Positions 1-5,284 of a stretch of DNA of 5,284 bases are shown here, in pieces. The stretch comes from Clostridiales bacterium (GTDB lineage Bacteria > Bacillota > Clostridia > Oscillospirales > Acutalibacteraceae): NCBI GenBank assembly GCA_022791355.1, contig JAAVYX010000033.1:1-5284 (forward strand), in the 5' to 3' direction. The number at the start of each line of letters is the position of its first letter. The stretch's first letter is position 1. The notes under the pieces were generated by a model that saw only the letters and a program-made list of their open reading frames with translations, was not told the origin of the DNA and did not search any database. A program made the translations under genes and the position numbers.

Positions 1-2
1 AG

Positions 3-2912
3 CTGACCGGCATCACCGACCAGATGGTGGCCGGCGCGCCGGGGGAGACCGAGGCGGTCAAGTCCTTCCTGGACTTCTGCGGCGACGCGGTACTGGTGGC
101 CCACAACGCCCCCTTTGATATCTCCTTTATCACCGCAGCCTGCGGCCGCTGCGGCTACGACTTCGCCCCCACCTACATCGATACGGTGGTCATGGCCCGC
201 AGCCTGCTGCCCGACTGTAAGAACCACAAGCTGGACACGGTGGCCAAGGCGCTCAACCTGGGCAGCTTTAACCATCATCGGGCCTCCGACGACGCGAATA
301 TCCTGGCCGCCATCTTCGACCGGCTGCTGGATATGACCGTCGAGCGGGCGGCCTGCGACGACGTTCAGGGCCTCAACGCGGCCCTGGCCGGCGGAGATAT
401 CAAGAAGCTGCCCCGCTACCATCAGATTTTGCTGGTCAAGGATATGACCGGTCTGAAAAATCTCTATAAAATCGTATCCGAGGCCCATTTACATAATTTC
501 TATAAATTTCCCCTGGTGCCCAAGAGCGTGCTGATGAAGTATCGGGAGGGTCTGCTGGTGGGCAGCGCCTGCGAGGCGGGAGAGCTGTACCGGGCGGTGT
601 CCGGCGGGCGGCCCTGGGGCGAGCTGTTAAAAATCGCCGATTTTTATGACTTTATGGAGATTCAGCCCCTGGGCAACAACGAGTTTATGCTGCGGGAGGG
701 CATGGTCCAGTCGGAAAAACAGCTGATGGATTACAACCGCACGATCCTCAAGCTGGCCGACAAGCTGGGTAAGCCGACCGTGGCCACAGGCGACGTTCAT
801 TTCCTGCATCAGCGGGACGCGTCCCTGCGCCGTATCCTCATGGCCGGTCAGGGGTTTAAGGACGCCGACCAGCAGGCCCCCCTGTATCTGAAAACCACCA
901 ACCAGATGCTGGAGGAGTTCGCTTACTTGGGCAAGGAGCGGGCCTACGAGGTGGTGGTGACCAACCCCAATAAAATTGCCGACATGGTGTCGGGCGACGT
1001 GCTGCCGGTACCCGACGGCAACTATCCGCCCTCCATCGAGGGGGCCGACGATATCCTATCGGAAACCTGCTGGAGCAGGGCCAGGGAGATTTACGGCGAT
1101 CCCCTGCCTGAAATCGTGGAAAAGCGGCTGGAAAAGGAATTAAGCTCCATTATCAAGCACGGCTTCTCGGTCATGTACGTTACGGCCCAGAAGCTGGTGG
1201 CCGACTCGGAGGCCCACGGCTATCTGGTGGGCTCCCGGGGTTCGGTAGGCTCCTCCTTCGCGGCCACTATGGCGGGTATCTCGGAGGTCAATCCCATGGC
1301 CCCCCACTACGTCTGTCCAAACTGTAAGTATTCCGAGTTTTTCGACGACGGCAGCGTGGGCTCGGGCTTCGACCTGCCGCCAAAGGACTGTCCCAACTGC
1401 GGGACCCGTATGAATCAGGACGGGCACGACATCCCCTTTGAAACCTTCCTGGGCTTCGACGGCGACAAGGTGCCGGATATCGATTTGAACTTCTCAGGCG
1501 AGTACCAGACCTCGGCCCATAAGTTCACCGAAACGCTGTTTGGTCCCGAAAACGTTTTCAAGGCCGGCACCATCGCCGCGGTGGCCGAAAAAACGGCCTA
1601 CGGTTTTGTCAAGAAGTATACCGAGGAGCGAGGGCTCATTATGAATAAGGCCGAGCGGGAGCGGCTGGCCGCGGCGCTGGACAAGGCCAAGGTCAAACGG
1701 ACCACCGGCCAGCATCCCGGCGGCATGGTGGTTGTGCCGGCCTCTCACGAGGTCTACGACTTTTGTCCCATCCAGCACCCGGCCGACGATCCCAATTCCG
1801 ACGTGGTCACCACCCACTTCGATTTCCATTCCATCCACGATACCATCCTCAAACTAGACATTCTGGGTCATGATGTGCCCACCATTTATAAGTATCTGGA
1901 GGAATACACCGGGGTGCCGGTCATGGAGGTGCCCATGAACGACCCCGCCGTGCGCAGCCTCTTCAACTCCACCGAGGCCCTGGGCGTAAAGCCGGAGGAT
2001 ATCGACTCCCTGACCGGCACCTTCTCCCTGCCCGAGGTGGGCACCTCCTTTGTGCGGCAGATGCTAATGGACACCAATCCTCAGACCTTTTCCGACCTTT
2101 TGCAGGTTTCCGGCCTCTCTCATGGCACCGACGTCTGGCTGGGCAACGCCCAGGAACTCATCAAGGCGAAAATCTGCACCATTGCCGACGTAATCGGAAC
2201 CCGCGACAACATCATGACCTATCTGCTTCACAAGGGGGTCCCCCCAAAGATGGCCTTCTCCATTATGGAGATCGTCCGAAAGGGCAAGGCCCCCAAGCTT
2301 TTGACCGACGAGCACAAGGCGGTCATGCGGGAGCACGGGGTGCCCGAATGGTATATCGATTCCTGTATGAAGATCAAGTACATGTTCCCCAAGGCCCACG
2401 CCGCCGCCTACATGATATCCACCCTGCGGCTGGGCTGGTACAAGGTCCACAAGCCGGTGGAATACTATGCGGCCTACTTTACCGTCCGCGGCGAGGATGT
2501 GGACGCAAAGGCGGCCTTGCAGGGCCGGTCGGCCGTGCTCCAGCGGATGAACGAGATCAAGGCCAAGGGCCGGGAGGCCACGGCCAAGGAGAACAATACC
2601 TATTCCATCCTTCAGATTGTCAACGAAATGTTGGCCAGAGGGGTGGAGCTGCTGCCCATCGACCTGTATAAGTCTACCGCTACTAAGTATACTGTGGAGG
2701 AGGGAAAAATTCGTCTGCCCTTCGGCTCCCTTTCGGGGGTGGGCGAAAACGCCGCCATTGCATTGGAGGAGGCGGCCAAAAAGGGGGACTTCATCTCCAA
2801 GGACGAGCTGCAGCTGGCCGCCGGGGTATCCAAAACGGTCATCGAGGCCCTCAACGAGGTGGGCGCGCTGGACTTTTTACCCGACTCCAATCAAATGAGC
2901 CTGTTCGGATAA
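3..2912 (+). CDS. polC: DNA polymerase III alpha subunit, PolC type (5'-truncated by the window edge)
   Basis: Replicative DNA polymerase of Firmicutes, a C-family enzyme that extends DNA at the fork and proofreads through a built-in DEDDh 3'-5' exonuclease. The frame is open to the left edge; the ATG at 24 is an internal Met of the ITDQMV exonuclease segment, so the N-terminal third (OB region, first PHP part, Exo I DxE) lies outside. Numbering from that Met: exonuclease AHNAPFD (Asp32) and HRASDD (His85, Asp90); PHP remainder with ATGDVHF (Asp257, His259); palm GSRGSVGSS at 403-411; zinc module Cys431, 434, 456, 459; catalytic PDIDLN (Asp485, Asp487); KRTTGQHPGG from 558; third catalytic Asp612 in LKLDILGHD; YMFPKAHAAAY at 786-796; C-terminal clamp-binding QMSLF at 957-961. 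Colinear with Bacillus PolC as remembered, with no frameshift or missing motif, so it should be functional. The PHP-embedded exonuclease and the zinc module exclude DnaE. Confidence 0.98.
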   Translation: MTGITDQMVAGAPGETEAVKSFLDFCGDAVLVAHNAPFDISFITAACGRCGYDFAPTYIDTVVMARSLLPDCKNHKLDTVAKALNLGSFNHHRASDDANILAAIFDRLLDMTVERAACDDVQGLNAALAGGDIKKLPRYHQILLVKDMTGLKNLYKIVSEAHLHNFYKFPLVPKSVLMKYREGLLVGSACEAGELYRAVSGGRPWGELLKIADFYDFMEIQPLGNNEFMLREGMVQSEKQLMDYNRTILKLADKLGKPTVATGDVHFLHQRDASLRRILMAGQGFKDADQQAPLYLKTTNQMLEEFAYLGKERAYEVVVTNPNKIADMVSGDVLPVPDGNYPPSIEGADDILSETCWSRAREIYGDPLPEIVEKRLEKELSSIIKHGFSVMYVTAQKLVADSEAHGYLVGSRGSVGSSFAATMAGISEVNPMAPHYVCPNCKYSEFFDDGSVGSGFDLPPKDCPNCGTRMNQDGHDIPFETFLGFDGDKVPDIDLNFSGEYQTSAHKFTETLFGPENVFKAGTIAAVAEKTAYGFVKKYTEERGLIMNKAERERLAAALDKAKVKRTTGQHPGGMVVVPASHEVYDFCPIQHPADDPNSDVVTTHFDFHSIHDTILKLDILGHDVPTIYKYLEEYTGVPVMEVPMNDPAVRSLFNSTEALGVKPEDIDSLTGTFSLPEVGTSFVRQMLMDTNPQTFSDLLQVSGLSHGTDVWLGNAQELIKAKICTIADVIGTRDNIMTYLLHKGVPPKMAFSIMEIVRKGKAPKLLTDEHKAVMREHGVPEWYIDSCMKIKYMFPKAHAAAYMISTLRLGWYKVHKPVEYYAAYFTVRGEDVDAKAALQGRSAVLQRMNEIKAKGREATAKENNTYSILQIVNEMLARGVELLPIDLYKSTATKYTVEEGKIRLPFGSLSGVGENAAIALEEAAKKGDFISKDELQLAAGVSKTVIEALNEVGALDFLPDSNQMSLFG

Positions 2913-2918
2913 GGAAGC

Positions 2919-2959
2919 AAAAAACAAAAAAATTTTCGCCCGCCTTTTCTAAAAGGCGG
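2919..2959 (-). terminator. Minus-strand intrinsic-terminator-like hairpin at the left end of the array
   Basis: The stem CCGCCTTTT/AAAAGGCGG (2940-2948 with 2951-2959) can be prolonged imperfectly to about 2936/2964. Read on the minus strand it is followed by long runs of T (complement of the A-runs 2926-2932 and 2919-2924), like a rho-independent terminator with a slightly offset T-tract. Read on the plus strand no T-tract follows, so it is a poor terminator for polC. No minus-strand gene is seen that would need it, so it may instead be the 3' end of an RNA made from the repeat element, or simply part of the repeat. Confidence 0.4.
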
Positions 2960-3020
2960 TGGGATCGAGGGGCAAAGCCCCCGTCGCGGCCCGCAGGCCG
3001 CGAAATCCCTAGTATCGTAA

Positions 3021-3070
3021 GGCGCAGGGTAGCCAAAACCTTCCTTTGGAAGGTTTTGGCTACCCTCGCC
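3021..3070. repeat. Long near-perfect hairpin (19 bp + 4 bp stem, TTT loop)
   Basis: Positions 3026-3044 and 3048-3066 are exact reverse complements separated only by TTT. One unpaired C (3025) then separates them from four further pairs, GGCG 3021-3024 with CGCC 3067-3070. It is the strongest secondary structure in the window. No T-tract follows on either strand, so it is not a canonical terminator; as RNA it would be a stable rod that could protect a 3' end or be cut by a double-strand-specific RNase. Confidence 0.85.
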
Positions 3071-3079
3071 GGGGGTTCC

Positions 3080-3103
3080 CCTGTGTTCCGCCAGGAACAC
3101 AGG
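3080..3103. repeat. 10-bp perfect hairpin within the array
   Basis: CCTGTGTTCC (3080-3089) pairs exactly with GGAACACAGG (3094-3103) around the loop GCCA. It lies immediately after the long hairpin and belongs to the same array. No T-tract follows, so no terminator role is proposed. Confidence 0.75.
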
Positions 3104-3149
3104 AAGGGCGCCGCTTGCGTTTTGCAGCTGGCTTTTCGACAAGCTGAGC

Positions 3150-3178
3150 GGGGAAGAGAGCTTCCCCCGTCTTTTCTA
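3150..3178 (+). terminator. Candidate plus-strand terminator closing the hairpin array
   Basis: GGGGAAG (3150-3156) pairs with CTTCCCC (3161-3167) around AGAG and is followed by a moderately T-rich tail (CGTCTTTTCTA). Of the hairpins after polC it is the only one with T-rich DNA downstream on the plus strand, so it is the best candidate for ending polC transcripts, about 240 bases after the stop codon. The T-tract is interrupted and starts two bases late, so efficiency is uncertain. Confidence 0.4.
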
Positions 3179-3180
3179 TA

Positions 3181-3386
3181 CATGGGAGGGCCGCGGCTTG
3201 CTTGCCCTTATCGATTGCTTATGTAGCCCTGCCGGGCCAGGCGAAGCATATGGGAAAAGGAGAATAGGTTAAAATCTGTTACCGCCTTTTCAGGTAAACA
3301 CCGGCAAGATGATGCAATATTACCGGAATTAACCAAGGACTTATTATGCATATATACCAAACGGCAGGAAAATCTAAAAATAAAGG
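3181..3386. other. Non-coding stretch between the hairpin array and the peptidase promoter
   Basis: No credible gene, RNA gene or known riboswitch is recognised here. It holds a GC-rich left part with a weak imperfect stem around 3226-3241 (CCTG/CAGG) and a bulged stem at 3277-3300 (TGTTACC against GGTAAACA). The right part is AT-rich and includes the palindrome TATGCATA at 3345-3352. It probably serves as upstream regulatory DNA for the gene starting at 3484. Confidence 0.5.
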
Positions 3387-3414
3387 TTGCAATTTTGTAA
3401 CCGTTTGTTATAAT
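3387..3414 (+). promoter_or_regulatory. Sigma-A-type promoter with extended -10 for the M23 peptidase gene
   Basis: The -10 hexamer TATAAT (3409-3414) is a perfect consensus and is preceded by TG one base upstream (3406-3407), giving an extended -10. The -35 candidate TTGCAA (3387-3392) matches 4 of 6 consensus bases with a 16-base spacer. Transcription would start near 3421-3422, leaving a leader of about 62 bases before the ATG at 3484. Its position makes the peptidase a separate transcription unit from polC. Confidence 0.75.
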
Positions 3415-3442
3415 AGGTTTCAGTGGGTTACAGAAATGTAAT
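3396..3442 (+). promoter_or_regulatory. Cluster of TGTWAH hexamers over the promoter (candidate WalR-like operator)
   Basis: TGTAAC (3396-3401), TGTTAT (3406-3411), TGTAAC on the minus strand (3427-3432) and TGTAAT (3437-3442) all fit the TGTWAH half-site known for the cell-wall regulator WalR/YycF; an additional TGTTAC lies at 3277-3282. The first and third form an exact 7-base inverted repeat (TGTAACC / GGTTACA) flanking the -10. The spacing between the first two is 4 bases, not the usual 5, so the match is imperfect. Location between and over the core promoter elements would favour repression. The regulator is inferred only from the motif and from the downstream gene being a murein hydrolase. 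Confidence 0.35.
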
Positions 3443-3465
3443 CTTTTGATTATGGAAACAACGAG

Positions 3466-3472
3466 AAAGGAG
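3466..3472 (+). promoter_or_regulatory. Ribosome binding site that decides the peptidase start
   Basis: AAAGGAG lies 11 bases before the ATG at 3484 but only 2 bases before the in-frame TTG at 3475. Two bases is too close for initiation, whereas 11 is slightly long but workable, so ATG 3484 is preferred. An in-frame TAA at 3439-3441 rules out starts farther upstream. Confidence 0.7.
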
Positions 3473-3483
3473 CCTTGCGCGGA

Positions 3484-5073
3484 ATGGAATCACCTATTGA
3501 CGCGGCCGAGCAGGCTGCGGAAAAATCTGCCCGCTGGGACTTCCTGCAATTTTTACAACGATTTTGCCGGTTATGCGCCGCTGTGGGGCGCAGGTCCGCC
3601 GCGGCCGGGGCCGCTCTCTGGCGGCTGGTGCGAAGCGGTATAAAGAAGCTTTGCCGGGGCCTCAAGCCCTCTAAAAAAGAAGCGTCCGCCTGCCTGAGCC
3701 TTTTACAGCGGGTTTACCGGCTGTGCGCCGCCATAGGATTGAAGTCGGCGGCGGCCGGAGCGGCTCTGTGGCGGCTGATGTGCGGCGGCTTGGAAAAAAT
3801 CTCCCAGGCTTTCCGGCCCTCCAAGGTGGGGAAGAAGGGGATGGTCCTTTCGATCCTCAACTATGGCGGTCCTGTTGTGGCCGCCGCCGCCCTGGTGCTG
3901 ACTGTCGTCTTCTGGGCCGGCCGGTCCTTTGGTATCGAGGTGCGGTATGAGGGCGAATCGCTGGGCTATATTTCCAGCGAAGAGGTTTTCGACGGGGCTG
4001 TGGAGCGGATTAACGACCAGCTGGCTCTTCGCACGGGACAGGATATCCTGTCCGAGCCCACCTTTTCCTTTGCCATGCTGTCCGGCCGTCAGGTGATGGA
4101 CGAGGCCCAGCTGGCCGACGCGCTTATTACCCATTCGGACGATATCACCCAGGCCTACGGCCTGTTTTTAGACGACAAGCTTCTGACCACGGCCGGCGAT
4201 CCCGACGTTCTGCGCACCGCGCTGGACGCTTATCTGGAGTCCTATCGCGCCGGCATGGGGAATGAAGGCGAGCAGACCGGTCTTCGCGCCGCCTTTATGG
4301 GAGAGCTTTCCATCGAAGAGGGCGTTTATCCCGCCTCCGCCGTAAACTCGGACGCCCAGGCCAAGGCGGATATCGCCGCCGGCGGCACGGACGAGGCCAA
4401 GCTTGAGGTAAAGGTCATCATGGAGGAGATCTACGAGGAGGAAATCCCCTTTGCCACAGTAGAGGTGCCGGACGGCACCCGGTTGGAGGACTACCGTAAA
4501 ACCAAGACCGAGGGCAAAAACGGGGTGGCCAGCGTTACCGCCCAGGTGACCTATATCGACGGGCAGGAAATCGACCGTCAGGTGCTTTCCTCCGAGGTGG
4601 TTACGGAACCCACCGATCAGCAGGTCGTGGTGGGAACCATGACCATGAGCCAGTATGAGGAGCAGAAGGCCATGTCCTCGGCCAAAACGGCTGAAAGCAA
4701 GAATTCCTCCTTTGTTTGGCCGGTGGGCGCCAGCAACTATGTCAGCGCCTATTACGGGGACGGCCGGGGCCATAAGGGCTACGATATCGCTTCCTCCGCC
4801 GGCGCGCCGATTCTGGCCGCCGATTCCGGCAAGGTGGTCAGCGTAAACGCCACCGGCTCGGCCTACGGACTGCATTTTGTCGTGGATCACGGCAACGGGG
4901 TGCAGACCCTGTACGCCCATTGCAGCTCCATGAACGTATCGGTGGGGCAAAAGGTCAGCCGGGGCGAGGTTATCGCCAGGGTTGGCCGCACCGGACGGGC
5001 TACCGGCAATCATCTGCACTTTGAGGTGTGGGAGAACGGCAGCCGGGTGAATCCCTCAAGATATCTGAAGTAA
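3484..5073 (+). CDS. Membrane-anchored G5 domain / M23 family metallopeptidase (murein hydrolase)
   Basis: Predicted zinc endopeptidase that cleaves peptidoglycan cross-bridge peptides outside the membrane; 529 residues from ATG 3484. Residues 1-120 are basic, Ala/Leu/Arg-rich and contain a tandem duplication (24-64 and 74-114). One transmembrane helix follows (about 130-146, rich in Ala/Val/Leu), so the N-terminus should be cytoplasmic and the rest external; there is no cleavable signal peptide. An external region at about 150-300 has two similar-looking halves (VRYEGESLGYI from 153, YGLFLDDKLL from 225). A G5 domain spans about 307-385 (EEIPF, EGKNGVASVTAQVTYIDG, ending VVVGT). The C-terminal lysostaphin-type M23 domain (about 410-528) is intact: His430 and Asp434 in HKGYD, His479 in YAH, His510 and His512 in NHLHFE. 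I see no LysM domain, which I recall in some similar Oscillospirales proteins. Monocistronic, with its own promoter and terminator. Its exact substrate is unknown. Confidence 0.93.
   Translation: MESPIDAAEQAAEKSARWDFLQFLQRFCRLCAAVGRRSAAAGAALWRLVRSGIKKLCRGLKPSKKEASACLSLLQRVYRLCAAIGLKSAAAGAALWRLMCGGLEKISQAFRPSKVGKKGMVLSILNYGGPVVAAAALVLTVVFWAGRSFGIEVRYEGESLGYISSEEVFDGAVERINDQLALRTGQDILSEPTFSFAMLSGRQVMDEAQLADALITHSDDITQAYGLFLDDKLLTTAGDPDVLRTALDAYLESYRAGMGNEGEQTGLRAAFMGELSIEEGVYPASAVNSDAQAKADIAAGGTDEAKLEVKVIMEEIYEEEIPFATVEVPDGTRLEDYRKTKTEGKNGVASVTAQVTYIDGQEIDRQVLSSEVVTEPTDQQVVVGTMTMSQYEEQKAMSSAKTAESKNSSFVWPVGASNYVSAYYGDGRGHKGYDIASSAGAPILAADSGKVVSVNATGSAYGLHFVVDHGNGVQTLYAHCSSMNVSVGQKVSRGEVIARVGRTGRATGNHLHFEVWENGSRVNPSRYLK
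3553..3825 (+). repeat. In-frame tandem duplication inside the peptidase N-terminus (period 150 bp)
   Basis: Copy 1 is 3553-3675 and copy 2 is 3703-3825. They align without gaps over 41 residues with 25 identical, at a period of exactly 50 codons. The core RLCAA[VI]Gx[RK]SAAAGAALWRL is 17/20 identical, and both copies end in PSK. In that core, 8 of the 17 identical residues use different synonymous codons, so the protein has been retained while the DNA diverged. Each copy is predicted to be a basic, possibly amphipathic helix on the cytoplasmic side of the membrane anchor. The function is unknown. Confidence 0.85.
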
Positions 5074-5086
5074 ATCCCCCTTTTAT

Positions 5087-5121
5087 ATCTGTGGCGGCTT
5101 TTTGCCGCTACAGATTTTTTT
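5087..5121 (+). terminator. Strong rho-independent terminator of the peptidase gene
   Basis: The stem ATCTGTGGCGGC (5087-5098) pairs with GCCGCTACAGAT (5104-5115), including one G-U pair (5093/5109), around the loop TTTTT. It runs directly into a T-tract (5115-5121) with more T-rich DNA after it. It begins 13 bases after the stop codon at 5071-5073. The minus strand lacks a comparable T-tract, so it is one-directional. Confidence 0.93.
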
Positions 5122-5235
5122 ATCTATTTTTGCTATTTGTTTTATTTTTAGCTGGGATAGAGATTTGGCTGTTTTTGATTGGCTTAGAGGGAGGTTTCGC
5201 GCCAGGTATACTATTCTTATTTCTCCAATACCATA
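5122..5235. other. AT-rich non-coding DNA after the terminator
   Basis: No gene is supported here. The left part is very T-rich (continuation of the terminator tail). A TATACT at 5207-5212 resembles a -10 box but has no acceptable -35 partner. Any gene it could serve lies beyond the window. Confidence 0.5.
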
Positions 5236-5280
5236 TCGCGAGGCGCGACCCCATCTTTTGTGACGCGACAAAAGATGGGG
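5236..5280. repeat. Adjacent hairpin pair at the right window edge
   Basis: TCGCG (5236-5240) pairs with CGCGA (5244-5248). Immediately after it, CCCCATCTTTTGT (5249-5261) is the exact reverse complement of 5268-5280, a 13-bp stem with loop GACGCG. No T-tract is visible on the plus strand before the window ends. The CGCG in the large loop is self-complementary to CGCG in both arms of the small hairpin, so a kissing or pseudoknot contact is possible. It looks like the edge of a second intergenic repeat; the sequence differs from the array at 2919-3180. Confidence 0.75.
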
Positions 5281-5284
5281 GAGA

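Larger units (their letters stand above)
2919..3180. repeat. Intergenic hairpin-array element (probable dispersed palindromic repeat)
   Basis: This non-coding stretch, starting a few bases after the polC stop, contains at least six stem-loops packed end to end: 2940-2959 (9 bp), 2969-2981 (5 bp, loop AAA), 2984-3003 (8 bp, loop CGCA), 3021-3070 (19 bp perfect plus 4 bp after a bulge), 3080-3103 (10 bp, loop GCCA) and 3150-3167 (7 bp, loop AGAG). A weaker long-range pairing (CAGCT 3125-3129 with AGCTG 3142-3146, and CGCT 3112-3115 with AGCG 3147-3150) fills the gap. The edges share a 13-base motif, CCCGYCTTTTCTA, at 2939-2951 and 3166-3178 with one mismatch. Density, perfect stems and lack of credible coding suggest a dispersed repeat of the BIME/MITE type. 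I recall similar arrays in Oscillospirales genomes, but copy number cannot be seen from one window. Boundaries are approximate. Confidence 0.6.

Noticed and set aside
1494..1838. Minus-strand frame opposite the polC catalytic region
   Set aside because: Shadow of polC: the plus strand carries invariant PolC motifs throughout and no minus-strand start signals are seen.
2919..3180. CRISPR array or transposase-bearing insertion sequence
   Set aside because: The hairpins differ in sequence and are not regularly spaced direct repeats, and no transposase coding sequence is present.
2851..3183. Minus-strand reading frame of 110 codons across the polC end and the hairpin array
   Set aside because: It reads through hairpins and the polC tail, has no recognisable domain and no clear ribosome binding site. 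Such frames arise readily in GC-rich repeats and are often misannotated as hypothetical proteins.
3250..3267. Five-codon leader peptide (ATG at 3250, stop TAG)
   Set aside because: No ribosome binding site precedes it and no attenuator structure is linked to it; such tiny frames are expected by chance.
3181..3440. Cyclic-di-AMP (ydaO/yuaA) riboswitch upstream of the cell-wall hydrolase
   Set aside because: This class often controls such genes, but I cannot find its conserved core, and the promoter lies downstream of most of the region, leaving only about a 62-base leader.
3475..3486. TTG at 3475 as the peptidase start
   Set aside because: Only two bases separate it from AAAGGAG, so ATG 3484 is the better choice. 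The difference is three residues.
3446..3643. Overlapping plus-strand frame beginning in the peptidase leader
   Set aside because: It overlaps the peptidase N-terminus in another frame, its initiation codon lies upstream of the AAAGGAG, and its product has no recognisable features.
4168..5019. Long minus-strand reading frame (283 codons) opposite the M23 gene
   Set aside because: It lies wholly antisense to a well-supported gene with intact catalytic motifs. Its Gly/His/Leu-rich composition is what GC-rich codon bias produces on the opposite strand.
5177..5212. Promoter with TATACT -10 at 5207-5212
   Set aside because: The nearest -35-like TTGGCT would need a 22-base spacer, and the sequence at 17 bases is TTAGAG, a poor match.

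Overview
The window reads as chromosomal DNA from a Gram-positive Firmicute, most likely a GC-rich member of the Oscillospirales (Clostridium cluster IV type). The evidence is a PolC-type replicative polymerase (largely a Firmicutes enzyme), GC-rich coding sequence with AT-rich promoter DNA, AAGGAG-type ribosome binding, and a membrane-anchored G5-M23 peptidase of a kind familiar from that group. The exact genus is not determinable here.

Layout: positions 3-2912 (+) hold the 3' two thirds of polC, the alpha subunit of DNA polymerase III; the gene begins before the window. Positions 2913-3483 are non-coding. The first part, about 2919-3180, is a dense array of perfect or near-perfect hairpins that looks like a dispersed intergenic repeat. 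The second part, about 3181-3483, is AT-richer and carries a good sigma-A-type promoter (3387-3414) embedded in a cluster of TGTWAH hexamers resembling WalR half-sites. Positions 3484-5073 (+) encode a 529-residue membrane-anchored G5/M23 murein hydrolase with an unusual internally duplicated cytoplasmic N-terminus. A strong intrinsic terminator follows (5087-5121), then AT-rich non-coding DNA and another strong hairpin pair at the right edge (5236-5280).

The two genes act in different processes: chromosome replication, and peptidoglycan cleavage at the cell surface. They look like separate transcription units, because about 570 bp, many hairpins and a dedicated promoter separate them. I see no defence system, mobile-element transposase, CRISPR array, tRNA or rRNA. 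The observations most worth following are the 50-residue-period duplication in the peptidase, whose protein sequence is conserved despite many synonymous changes; the hairpin-array element between the genes; and the clustered candidate operator sites over the peptidase promoter.
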